A stretch of DNA of 64,000 bases from Pseudo-nitzschia pungens (lineage: Eukaryota; Bacillariophyta; Bacillariophyceae; Bacillariales; Bacillariaceae), in NCBI GenBank assembly GCA_037355855.1, contig CM074763.1, forward strand, positions 2,046,001-2,110,000, written 5' to 3'. Below, piece after piece: positions 55,513 to 64,000 of the stretch. A program made the translations under genes and the position numbers. The notes under the pieces are model-generated. The model was not told the DNA's origin, ran no database searches, and worked only from the letters and a program-made list of their open reading frames with translations. Every line of letters begins with the position of its first letter. Position 1 is the first letter of the stretch.

Positions 55513-57590
55513 GATCTAGTACTAATCCTACTACAATGGCCCAGCATCCTGTCTAGCGTACTGTTTAGTATCCCCTATTCTATTCTAGACTTCCGTCTAT
55601 ATCTTAGCACCCTGTATCTCTAATAAAGTATAGAGGTGCTAGAGCTGGGGTATGTAGATCTAGTACTAATCCTACTACAATTGCCCAGCATCCTGTCTAG
55701 TATCCTGTCTATTCCATTCTACAGATCCGTCTATTTCTTAGCACTCTGTATCTCTAATAAAATATAGAGGTGCTAAGAGCTGGGGTATGTAGATCTAGTA
55801 GTACTAATCCTACTACAATGCTACAGCATCCTGTCTAGCATCCTGTTTAGTATCCCCTATTCTATTCTACAGTTCTGTCTATTTCTTAGCACCCTGTATC
55901 TCTAATAAAATATAGAAGTGCTAAGAGCTGGGGTATGTAGATCTAGTACTAATCCTACTACAATGGCCTAGCATCCTGTCTAGCATCCTGTCTATTCCGT
56001 TCTACAGATCCATCTATATCTTAGCACCCTGTATCTCTAATAAAATAAAGAGGTGCTAAGAGCTGGGGTATGTAGATCTAGTACTAATCCTACTACAATG
56101 GCCTAGCATCCTGTCTAGCATCCTGTCTATTCCGTTCTACAGTTCCGTCTATTTCTTAGCACCCTCCTGTATCTCTAATAAAATATAGAGGTGCTAAGAG
56201 CTGGGGTATGTAGATCTAGTACTAATCCTACTACAATGGCCTAGCATCCTGTCTAGCATCCTGTCTATTCCGTTCTACAGATCCGTCTATATCTTAGCAC
56301 CCTGTATCTCTAATAAAATAAAGAGGTGCTAAGAGCTGGGGTATGTAGATCTAGTACTAATCCTACTACAATGGCCTAGCATCCTGTCTAGCATCCTGTC
56401 TATTCCGTTCTACAGTTCCGTCTATATCTTAGCACCCTCCTGTATCTCTAATAAAATAAAGAGGTGCTAAGAGCTGGGGTATGTAGATCTAGTACTAATC
56501 CTACTACAATGGCCTAGCATCCTGTCTAGCATCCTGTCTATTCCGTTCTACAGTTCCGTCTATTTCTTAGCACCCTCCTGTATCTCTAATAAAATAAAGA
56601 GGTGCTAAGAGCTGGGGTATGTAGATCTAGTACTAATCCTACTACAATGGCCTAGCATCCTGTCTAGCATCCTGTCTATTCCGTTCTACAGATCCGTCTA
56701 TATCTTAGCACCCTGTATCTCTAATAAAATAAAGAGGTGCTAAGAGCTGGGGTATGTAGATCTAGTACTAATCCTACTACAATGGCCTAGCATCCTGTCT
56801 AGCATCCTGTCTATTCCGTTCTACAGTTCCGTCTATATCTTAGCACCCTCCTGTATCTCTAATAAAATATAGAGGTGCTAAGAGCTGGGGTATGTAGATC
56901 TAGTACTAATCCTACTACAATGGCCTAGCATCCTGTCTAGCATCCTGTTTAGTATCCCCTATTCCATTCTACAGTTCTGTCTATTTCTTAGCACCCTGTA
57001 TCTCTAATAAAATATAGAGGTGCTAAGAGCTGGTGTATGTAGATCTAGTACTAATCCTACTACAATGGCCTAGCATCCTGTCTAGCATCCTGTCTATTCC
57101 GTTCTACAGATCCATCTATATCTTAGCACCCTGTATCTCTAATAAAATAAAGAGGTGCTAAGAGCTGGGGTATGTAGATCTAGTACTAATCCTACTACAA
57201 TGGCCTAGCATCCTGTCTAGCATCCTGTCTATTCCGTTCTACAGTTCCGTCTATTTCTTAGCACCCTCCTGTATCTCTAATAAAATATAGAGGTGCTAAG
57301 AGCTGGGGTATGTAGATCTAGTACTAATCCTACTACAATGGCCTAGCATCCTGTCTAGCATCCTGTCTATTCCGTTCTACAGATCCGTCTATATCTTAGC
57401 ACCCTGTATCTCTAATAAAATAAAGAGGTGCTAAGAGCTGGGGTATGTAGATCTAGTACTAATCCTACTACAATGGCCTAGCATCCTGTCTAGCATCCTG
57501 TCTATTCCATTCTACAGTTCCGTCTATATCTTAGCACCCTGTATCTCTAATAAAATATAGAGGTGCTAAGAGCTGGGGTACCGGTATGTA
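55513..57590. repeat. Satellite C, 135/138-bp alternating units with hairpin
   Basis: The marker GATCTAGTACTAATCCTACT occurs at 55513, 55657, 55792, 55940, 56075, 56213, 56348, 56486, 56624, 56759, 56897, 57042, 57177, 57315 and 57450. Spacing is mostly 135 or 138, largely alternating, so a 273-bp higher-order unit. The 138 type carries CACCCTCCTGTATC, the 135 type CACCCTGTATC. Each unit holds CTTAGCACC...GGTGCTAAG with an inner CTCT...AGAG, a hairpin. Confidence 0.9.
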
Positions 57591-58050
57591 AAATGCACCA
57601 TAATAATATAGTGCTACATTAAGGTTACTATTATTTGATTCATTCTCACTTGTATATATGACAATAAAGTATTTAACATACGATAACCAATACAATACGA
57701 AGTACTAGTACTACTTTTACTACTTTCTACTCGTGCGCTGCCTCTAATCCCTACGATGTTCGTACCATTAATTACCGGTAATACAGACAAAGCTACAACT
57801 CCACTAGCCCCCTCTAAGGCCCAATATGCTGTTAGGGCTACGTGCTACTCCAACCACGGCGGTTCAACTACCTGTACGGATACTTACGTAACCTTACTTT
57901 TACGGAAACGGGTAAGATTAATCTTACCGTAATTACGGTACGGTTGCCGCGGCTCTCATTCTTTCCACGTCCTAATTTTTTGTGGAAAAAGACCCTTACG
58001 GGAATTATGACCGTGCACAACGATTCAACCTTACTGTACCGGTATTCTAG

Positions 58051-58076
58051 TTCGGGCTTTAATTGCAGAGCCCGAA
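58051..58076. repeat. Perfect 8-bp stem hairpin
   Basis: TTCGGGCT (58051-58058) and AGCCCGAA (58069-58076) pair across a 10-base loop. It is bracketed by ACCGGTA and GTAAGGTAACTTACCGGTA motifs. Confidence 0.6.
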
Positions 58077-58490
58077 GGTAAGGTAACTTACCGGTATTTA
58101 ACATCCAACGGTCGGATAAGTTCTTGAGAATGACGATTGAGCTTTGATTCGTTGGACTCAAAAATAACTTGACTCCTTCGACTGATCATTCTATGATTCG
58201 TGATTAGGGTTGGAGTTTGGTGGGTTGGTCTGTCAGTCACTCCTTTTTCAAGGTCGCACCAAATGGTTTTTGAAACCCAAAAACTGTCATGTTGTTGCGC
58301 AAAACGAGATCTCTGGATTCTTCGATCCGGGGGGAAGCGCGAAGCCATGAACGACGCTAGGATCGACGATCGACGATCGACAATGTCACAACCGTATTTG
58401 CATTCACATCCTCCATCGACAGAATAGATTCCTGCATCGCGGTCCATAGAAATCCATAAGAATCATTCCAAGGTGACGACGAGAAATCCT

Positions 58491-58529
58491 TCCATTCCAT
58501 TCCATTCCATTCCATTCCATTCCATTCCA
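58491..58529. repeat. (CCATT)n microsatellite
   Basis: About eight CCATT units lie about 30-65 bp before the ATG of the RCC1-like gene, so probably in its promoter or 5' UTR. Confidence 0.85.
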
Positions 58530-58555
58530 ATAAGTAGATAATTAACACTACCGGT

Positions 58556-59923
58556 ATGTTCCGTTTGGGCTCCACTTCCACAAACGTGGCGGCGGCGACG
58601 CGAAGAACGATGCTTCGCTATCGACCGGTCGGAATCGATTCTCCGGCAGCAGCGGCAGCAGCAGCAGCAGCTTCTCCCGTGGTAAATACACAGGCATTGG
58701 AATCGCGGATGCGGTCCTTTTCCTCCACTCCCCGATCGCCGGAGAAGGTTGCGGGCACCTCCCTGTACACGTGGGGAACCAACAGCAGCGGAAGCTTGTT
58801 GCAGGGAGACGACGCCAACAGCAAGATCGACTCCAAGGGGATCCTCTGGGAACCCCACCTCGCGGCCTGCGCCGGAGATCTGGATTCCGAGGTCGCCCAC
58901 GTCTGGTGCGGTCACCACGAGATCCTGCTCATCACGAAGGAGGGAACCGCGTGGGTGGCGGGAGAAAACAAACACGGCCAGCTCGGACTGGGACACCAGG
59001 ATCCGGTCCCCGCTCTCACCAGGGTGGAGGTGGAAGGGGTCGACAGGTTTGTGAGCGGCAAGATCGGGGTGAGCACCGGCGCCCTCGTGGCGGAAAACGG
59101 AGACCTGTACACCTTTGGATTCGGGGGATCCACCCTCAAGGGAGTCGGCTGCCTGGGACACGGGGACGTCGAGTCCTACCGGACCCCCAAGCTGGTGGAA
59201 TCCCTGGTCGAGGACGGCTGCCGGGTGGCGGACGTGACCCTCGGCGAGTCCCACACCGCGGTGCTGACCACCGAGGGGGAGGTCCTGACCACCGGCGCCT
59301 CCAACTACGGCCGGCTGGGCAACGCCGAGACGTCCGAGGACAACCTGTACTTTGACGCGGTGGAGATCCTGCCGACCGAGAAGGTGGCGCGGATCGCCGG
59401 CGGCGAGTCCTTCACCCTCGCCCTCACGGAGGAGGGCATCGTGTACGGCTGGGGCAAGAACGCCAAGGGCCAGCTCGGGACCGGCTTCGGAATGGCCGTC
59501 GACATGTACGCCATGGCGGACGTCCCGACACCGATCGAGAGCGACGAGCTCATCAACCGGAAGGTGACCAGGATCGCCGCCGGAACCAACCACAGCGCCT
59601 GCGTGACCTCCAGCGGGGAGCTCTTCTGGTGGGGGGTCAACCTCCACCTGGAGCCGTACCGGGTCACGGAGGTCCTGCACACCAAGATCGTGGACGTGGC
59701 CTGCGGCCTGGACTACACCCTGGCGCTCTCGGAAGACGGGGACGTGTACGTCTGGGGATTCGGAAAGACCGGGGTCCTCGGCAGCGGGCCCGACACCAAG
59801 ACGCTGCACCAGGCCAAGAGAATCCCGCTCCTGAAAGCGGACGCGGAGAACGCGAACGCGCACCGGGAGATCGTGTCGCTCGCGGCCGGGTGCAACCTCG
59901 CGGCCTGCCTGGTGCGCGAATAA
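58556..59923 (+). CDS. RCC1-repeat (beta-propeller) protein, organelle-targeted
   Basis: One exon of 455 residues from ATG 58556. Residues 1-65 are Arg/Ser/Ala-rich without acids early on (LGSTSTNVAAATRRTMLRY, poly-Ala, MRSFSSTPRSP), a mitochondrial-type presequence. At least six RCC1 blades follow: SLYTWGTNSSGSLLQGD, TAWVAGENKHGQLGLGHQDP, DLYTFGFGGSTLKGVGCLGHGD, EVLTTGASNYGRLGNAE, IVYGWGKNAKGQLGTGF, ELFWWGVNLHLEPY and DVYVWGFGKTGVLGSGPDTK, alternating with the GExHTxALT-type half-repeats. RCC1 itself is a nuclear Ran exchange factor; with an N-terminal presequence the closer comparison is RCC1L/WBSCR16-type mitochondrial proteins that act in ribosome or fusion pathways. The precise function is not inferable. 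The C-terminus (SLAAGCNLAACLVRE) closes the propeller. Confidence 0.88.
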   Translation: MFRLGSTSTNVAAATRRTMLRYRPVGIDSPAAAAAAAAASPVVNTQALESRMRSFSSTPRSPEKVAGTSLYTWGTNSSGSLLQGDDANSKIDSKGILWEPHLAACAGDLDSEVAHVWCGHHEILLITKEGTAWVAGENKHGQLGLGHQDPVPALTRVEVEGVDRFVSGKIGVSTGALVAENGDLYTFGFGGSTLKGVGCLGHGDVESYRTPKLVESLVEDGCRVADVTLGESHTAVLTTEGEVLTTGASNYGRLGNAETSEDNLYFDAVEILPTEKVARIAGGESFTLALTEEGIVYGWGKNAKGQLGTGFGMAVDMYAMADVPTPIESDELINRKVTRIAAGTNHSACVTSSGELFWWGVNLHLEPYRVTEVLHTKIVDVACGLDYTLALSEDGDVYVWGFGKTGVLGSGPDTKTLHQAKRIPLLKADAENANAHREIVSLAAGCNLAACLVRE

Positions 59924-60383
59924 TAACGACCCACCACCCGGCGGAATCCATCAATCGCTCGCTCGCTCGCTCGATATCGGGAGGAAGCCAACCGCGGTCT
60001 CCGGTTGGTGGGTGGGTTGGTTGGTTGGTAGGCAAGGAAACGATCTCGTACGAAACAAACCACAGAACTAATAAAGTTATACCTGTTCTGTAGCAGGATC
60101 ATTATTATTTCTCGCATCCATTGTAATGTGCAGTATGCCGTAGAGTGCACTACTAGTTGTTAGCAAAAATATGTTTTCGGTTGCGGTGGCTTGCAGATCA
60201 ATCGGTCCATTGTTGTTGCTGTGTTCCATTCGCAAAAAAAAAGAGATCTACGCTTGCTTTTGGGGACCTACTAGAACCGAATTTTGATTCGATTGGGAAA
60301 CGCATGCCATGCATCGAACACGATTGGAGAAATGAATGAATGAATGGATGGATGAATGGATGAATGCACGCATCCATCGATTC
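59924..60383. other. Convergent 3' intergenic region
   Basis: Contains (TCGC)n near 59957-59972, (GGTTGGT)n near 60003-60031 and (AATGAATGGATG)n near 60331-60366. Should hold the 3' UTRs of both neighbours. No gene. Confidence 0.4.
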
Positions 60384-61391
60384 TCACGCCATCTTTTCCG
60401 CCCGGATCAGGTGGCTAAAGACGGCCACCGGCTTGGAGGGTTCCTCGAAGAACATGGCGTCCTGGGGATCGAGGTAGGCGGCCGTCAGGAGGTTTCCCGT
60501 CACGACCCCGTCGTCGGATCCCGGCACCTCCTTCCAGGTCCAAAAGTGGGCGTAGTTTGTCCCGACCTGCCGCGGGATCCCCACCTTCGAACCCCCGGAA
60601 AAGGTTACCTGCCGGATGTACTCGCTGCACACGAAAATGCTGCCCCTCGGCGGTCCCGCGCCGCCCCCGTCCGAAACCGGCGGGGGAGGAGGAGGAATCA
60701 GCTCGGATTCCCGGCCGTTGCAAAAGAGCTCGATGCGTTCCGCGTTGGTCGTTTTGTACTCGTAAAAGACCACCGAGAGTCGGTTGGCGTTGGTCTTGGG
60801 GTTGTACAGGACCTCGTTCACCGCTTGGTATCCCAGGTGGTCGTCGATGGACGTGGTGAGGCTCGTGGCCCGGTCTTCCAGCCCCGTCGTCTCGTCGATC
60901 TTCAGCGTGTAGTGGACGACCTCCTTTCCGACGTCGGAGAGGGCGGCGATGCTGCACTTTTGGAAGCCCGGAACCTGCGCGTTCGTCGTCAACCGGGAGC
61001 GCGGGATTTTCTGCGACGGAAAAATGTACCCGCTGTACTGCAGCGTCACGTTCCAGGATCCCCTCATGAATTGCGGGTAGACCTGCGTCGATGGGGGTAT
61101 GTTGAAGATCGAATTCGAGAGGGCCGACGGGTCTCTCAGCGAAAGCTTTTGGGCCAGGCTCAGGGGCGCGGCCCCCGCTTGCGACGGCACGACGAAGGGA
61201 GCGATCAGTGCCACCGATCCGGCCGATGCAAACTCCCGGCGGCCCATCCTGCCGGGATGCGATCCATCGGGATTGTTGGTGGGGGTCGGAGTCCAGGACC
61301 AGACAACGTCGGGGGAGAAGGATATCAGCAGGCACGCGTGCAGCAGTGCCACCAGAACGGTGGAGAAGGATCTTTGACTTGGATTTGCCAT
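60384..61391 (-). CDS. Predicted thylakoid-lumen protein (DUF6816-like)
   Basis: One exon of 335 residues from ATG 61391 (MANPSQRSFSTVLVALL). The N-terminus is tripartite: ER signal (about 8-30), WSWTP plastid site, then GRREFASAGSVALIAPFVV...AGAA with twin Arg at 51-52, a Tat-type lumen signal. The mature part has FMRGSWNVTLQYSGYIFPS, DHLGYQAVNEVLYNPKTNANRLSVVF, SIFVCSEYIRQVTFSG, NYAHFWTWKEV and LLTAAYLDPQDAMFFE. This order resembles the plant/cyanobacterial DUF6816 thylakoid-lumen proteins, from memory of the pattern. The biochemical role of that family is not established; folded Tat export and lumenal location are inferred from the presequence. An in-frame ATG at 61433 adds 14 residues before the signal and is less likely. 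Confidence 0.75.
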   Translation of the reverse strand: MANPSQRSFSTVLVALLHACLLISFSPDVVWSWTPTPTNNPDGSHPGRMGRREFASAGSVALIAPFVVPSQAGAAPLSLAQKLSLRDPSALSNSIFNIPPSTQVYPQFMRGSWNVTLQYSGYIFPSQKIPRSRLTTNAQVPGFQKCSIAALSDVGKEVVHYTLKIDETTGLEDRATSLTTSIDDHLGYQAVNEVLYNPKTNANRLSVVFYEYKTTNAERIELFCNGRESELIPPPPPPVSDGGGAGPPRGSIFVCSEYIRQVTFSGGSKVGIPRQVGTNYAHFWTWKEVPGSDDGVVTGNLLTAAYLDPQDAMFFEEPSKPVAVFSHLIRAEKMA

Positions 61392-62092
61392 CGTGGTCTC
61401 GTCGGTTGGAACGAGGATCGATCGAGGCGACACAAAACGAAGGAGACTAAGATTACTGTACTCGCGTTTTCAAGCAAACGATGTTTGTCGCTGTAACAAC
61501 TCTCGATCCGCAACGCGATGGTTTGTCGAGTCGCGTCTCGGTGCAGTATGTGTAACTAAAGTCAAATCGATCCAGTAAGATTGGTGTCCGGTACGTGTAA
61601 GGTTACTGCGGTACGTAGTTACACTATCCTGTGCCTTCCGATGATTCCGATATCATGATGTCGTAACCTTAGCGTTGTTTGTTTTGTTTCGGCCGACTCC
61701 GACGGTGACGCAGGACGACGTGCGGAGGCGGAGGGCGATCTGATGTGTCAGACTGGTGTCATCTCGCCGAGCAGTGCGCGGTTGCGTACCGTGACACGCG
61801 CGAATCACACGGCACAACAAAAAGAATTCGCTGGTTGCAGTGCGACCAAACATTTTTGTCTACAATGCGCAACAGTTTGTTTTTAAGATCAAATTTGTCG
61901 TCGAACACTACACATTGCTTCACGGACGAAGGAGAATAAAACATGTTCCAAGGCATATACTTCTCAGGTTAAGTCTGTCATCGCTGCTGGATTTACCTCT
62001 CAGGCAAACTCAATCCGATATACAGCTCACAAATTACAAAATCTCGCCACTCGATTGCCCCCTAACTCACTCATACTATACTACCACTACAA
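61392..62092. other. Divergent intergenic region
   Basis: Likely promoters of the lumenal protein (-) and the small diatom-type protein (+). GTAAGGTTAC occurs at about 61598-61607 with GTAACCTTAG at about 61662-61671. No gene is supported. Confidence 0.4.
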
Positions 62093-62692
62093 ATGTCCCT
62101 CACGAATTCAGTCATCAGCAGGCCGCAGCTGGTGCCGTTGGGGACGGAAAGTCGCACTCGTTGTTCGCTTTTGGTCGCTGCGATGCGTCGTCTGAAAAGA
62201 AGCAAGCGCATTGGAAACAGCGATTCCAAACGCCGCAGCGACTTTTCGGTCGGGGGCAGGGATTCTGCTGCGTCTGCTGCATCCGAACGAACAACCGTGA
62301 GGTTCGCGGAATATTGTGAGGTTGTCCTGGTCCCAAATCGAAGAGAGTACAGCGACCAGGAAAAGCTCGACATGTACCTTTCCCGACGGGACTTGAGTGA
62401 GATGCGAAACGAACGCCACTCCGTCATGGAATCGATGGCGAGGGGAGTTTTCCCCGACGACGACGCGAATTACTTTCGCGGGCTCGAGTGCCAATTGGAA
62501 AACTGCAAGAGCGACCGAAAGCGAAAGATACGCAAGGTTCGGGACGCGCTCTTCGAAATGCAAGCCTTCGAAGAAACGCTCGATCCCGAATGGATCGACA
62601 GCTGCTATCAAAAACTCACGCACGACGCCAGGGCGCTTGCTCACAACGTGGGTCGTTACGATGCTTCTCAATCGCTGTTGATCAATCAATAG
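62093..62692 (+). CDS. Small diatom-type hypothetical protein (VRF...RGLE pattern)
   Basis: One exon of 199 residues from ATG 62093. The N-terminus is basic and Ser-rich (MRRLKRSKR, SDSKRRSDFSVG). A conserved-looking core follows: TTVRFAEYCEVVLVPNRREYSDQEK (about 68-91), LDMYLSRRDLSEMRNERHSVMESMARG and NYFRGLECQLE, then a basic helical segment and an acidic one with EETLDPEWIDSCYQKLTHDARALAHNVGRYDASQS. Proteins with this VRF, VPxRxEYS and RGLE order are, to my recollection, numerous in diatoms and lack assigned function. Charge pattern and length suggest a small nuclear or cytosolic regulator, which is a guess. The C-terminal 24 codons and the 3' flank are partly duplicated just downstream (62856-63080). 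Confidence 0.7.
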   Translation: MSLTNSVISRPQLVPLGTESRTRCSLLVAAMRRLKRSKRIGNSDSKRRSDFSVGGRDSAASAASERTTVRFAEYCEVVLVPNRREYSDQEKLDMYLSRRDLSEMRNERHSVMESMARGVFPDDDANYFRGLECQLENCKSDRKRKIRKVRDALFEMQAFEETLDPEWIDSCYQKLTHDARALAHNVGRYDASQSLLINQ

Positions 62693-62855
62693 TAGTGAAT
62701 GGTCAACTACTAAAAAGAAACCGAATCGGATCATGAGATCGGATCGGCTTGGACCGGGTCGCATTTGGTTTTGTTTGAGGGGACGGGCTTCGAAATAATT
62801 CTCTTTCGTGGGGACTGCTAGCTAGATATGAAACTGTAACAATAACGCAAAATGG

Positions 62856-63080
62856 CGTTCGAAGCCAGGGCAACGGCCAATCATGCGGGCCGTTAGTATG
62901 ACGCTTCTCAATCACTGTTGTTGATCAAGAATCAATTGTGGACGGGAAACGAAACGAAATTGGATCACATACGATCGGATCGGATTGGATCGGGTCGGAT
63001 TCAGTTTTGCGGACAGCTTCGAAATATTCTCTATCGTGGGGAACGATGAGTGCTATACTGTAGCAATAAGAATGATGATG
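62856..63080 (+). repeat. Diverged tandem duplicate of gene 3' end and 3' flank
   Basis: Sequence from 62856 parallels that from about 62621: CGAAGCCAGGGC vs CGACGCCAGGGC, CGTTAG...ACGCTTCTCAATCACTG vs CGTTAC...ATGCTTCTCAATCGCTG, then GATCGGATCGGATTGGATCG vs GATCGGATCGGCTTGGACCG. The offset is about 235 bp. In the copy the frame is stopped at CGTTAG, so it is a non-coding remnant. Confidence 0.7.
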
Positions 63081-63347
63081 TAAATTATGAATACTAGATA
63101 ATAATCCATACAAATACTGCACGCTTTTGACCTTAGTGATTAGCCAGTGGTGGAATAGGCAGGAAGAACACCTAGGTCGTTCGTCCGAAATCGAAACTCA
63201 GCGTGCCGCTTCCATTTGCAGTCTCCGGCTTATTGCGAAACGGCTTCCTCGGGTGCGAGCACGAACCATCCGGAAAATGGAGCACTTCAGGCCGCACATG
63301 TCGGCGTACTCGTCAGGTACGTCGGCGATCGATTCCAACCTCTCCTC

Positions 63348-63376
63348 TCCCCTCCCCTCCCCTCCCCTCCCCTCCC
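63348..63376 (-). repeat. (CCCCT)n tract, G-quadruplex candidate on the reverse strand
   Basis: Six CCCCT/CCCT units in a row; the reverse strand has at least five GGG(G) runs separated by single A, a strong G4 pattern. Confidence 0.7.
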
Positions 63377-64000
63377 AAACATACATACATGGAGCCCAAA
63401 ACGAAACGAAGCAACGCGTCAGAACAGGAACTCGAACTCGAACCACGCCTCTCACCGGTCGCTCGGAAACAGACGTCACCTTCTACCGCATACTATTTTT
63501 CACGTGTTCTCCCCAAACGAGGCACTGGCCGCACCGCTGGTTAATGAATGAGACGAAAGCGCAACGGAAATGGCTCCCGGCAACGCCGCATAAAACAATG
63601 AGGGTAATCCTATCGATTTTGCCTATGCATACCGGATGCATCCTGGTTGAAGTTTTTGATTGCTTTTGAGAATGCTGGAATGCTGCATGAAGGTTTCATT
63701 CCATAACGGAGACAATAACTGCAGCCATACTGACACAACATGTTCAAAATGCTGTAGTTTGTACTCGGAGGGATTTCCTTCTCGACGAGCTGAAACCTCC
63801 CTTCCTACCGGTACCCGTACCCGTACCGTGTCACTCAAAAGTGAAAAGATACCTTCTATCGTACTTTGATTCTGCAAGAAATTCTTTCCGTGGTATTTTT
63901 TGAAGTCGAAAATGAAAAAGATCCATTCACTTAGTAGATCAATCTTTCATGTTGCCCGAAAGGGACAAAATGCTGGTAAACAATAGATTCTCGTTGATGT

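Larger units (their letters stand above)
57591..58555. other. Intergenic region upstream of the RCC1-like gene
   Basis: Contains clustered GTAACCTTAC / GTAAGATTAATCTTAC motifs at about 57888-57920 and 58075-58100, a hairpin at 58051-58076 and a (CCATT)n microsatellite at about 58491-58529 just before the gene. No further gene is supported. Confidence 0.45.
62693..64000. other. Right-edge region
   Basis: Contains a diverged duplicate of the preceding gene's 3' end (62856-63080), a C-rich tract (63348-63376) and exon-like splice signals around 63221-63317 that I could not turn into a gene model. The rest shows no coding signal. Confidence 0.4.

Noticed and set aside
45285..57590. CRISPR-like array
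   Set aside because: Repeats are contiguous satellites without unique spacers, in a eukaryotic setting, with no cas genes.
63221..63317. Internal exon between a TTTGCAG acceptor and CAGGTACGT donor
   Set aside because: Two frames are possible, neither has recognisable sequence, and no partner exons were found.

Overview
The window looks like nuclear DNA of a photosynthetic diatom, probably a raphid pennate; the genus is a guess. The evidence is: GT-AG introns of about 100-390 bp; plastid proteins that carry an ER signal peptide followed by a transit peptide with an aromatic residue near the cleavage site (TAFAP, SGFHLP, WSWTP); many low-complexity (poly-Q, -N, -S, -H, Asp/Glu) proteins; and families known from thylakoids and algal organelles.

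Left part (1-44155), gene-bearing. In order it holds a PC-esterase/TBL-like type II membrane protein, a tandem double-SET protein with a signal peptide, a papain-like cysteine protease, an RS-rich protein, a mitochondrial-type pterin-4a-carbinolamine dehydratase (3 exons), a plastid-targeted orphan, a THF1/Psb29-like protein (3 exons), a frame-broken thiamine-phosphate synthase/TenI-like gene, an Ala/Glu/Lys repeat protein ending in a CaaX box, a 1124-residue acidic repeat protein with three CxxC pairs, a coiled-coil protein, an orphan, a plastid bestrophin-like channel (4 exons), a membrane-anchored degenerate cyclophilin-like protein, and a PAPS-transporter-like SLC35B protein (2 exons). There is no operon logic. 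Several neighbours serve the plastid (THF1-like, bestrophin-like, the lumenal protein further right), and two are secretory-pathway genes linked to polysaccharide modification (PC-esterase, PAPS transporter).

Middle part (45285-57590) is about 12 kb of tandem repeats with no credible gene. A TA-rich satellite A (units about 150 and 360 bp) is interrupted at 47935-54379 by a 6445-bp element with perfect 24-bp terminal inverted repeats. Rejoining the flanks restores the satellite with a 2-bp duplication. The interior of the element is built almost wholly from different tandem arrays (about 38, 39, 45, 181 and 50/100 bp periods), with TCGCGACC-type motifs near both ends. A third satellite C (135/138-bp alternating units with a hairpin) follows. 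This nested structure is the most novel feature of the window.

Right part (57591-64000) returns to genes: an RCC1-repeat protein, a thylakoid-lumen protein resembling DUF6816, and a small diatom-type protein whose 3' end has been tandemly duplicated. Intergenic DNA throughout carries a recurring 10-mer, GTAAGGTTAC, often as inverted pairs. Three genes show apparent reading-frame changes, which could be real or residual assembly indels.
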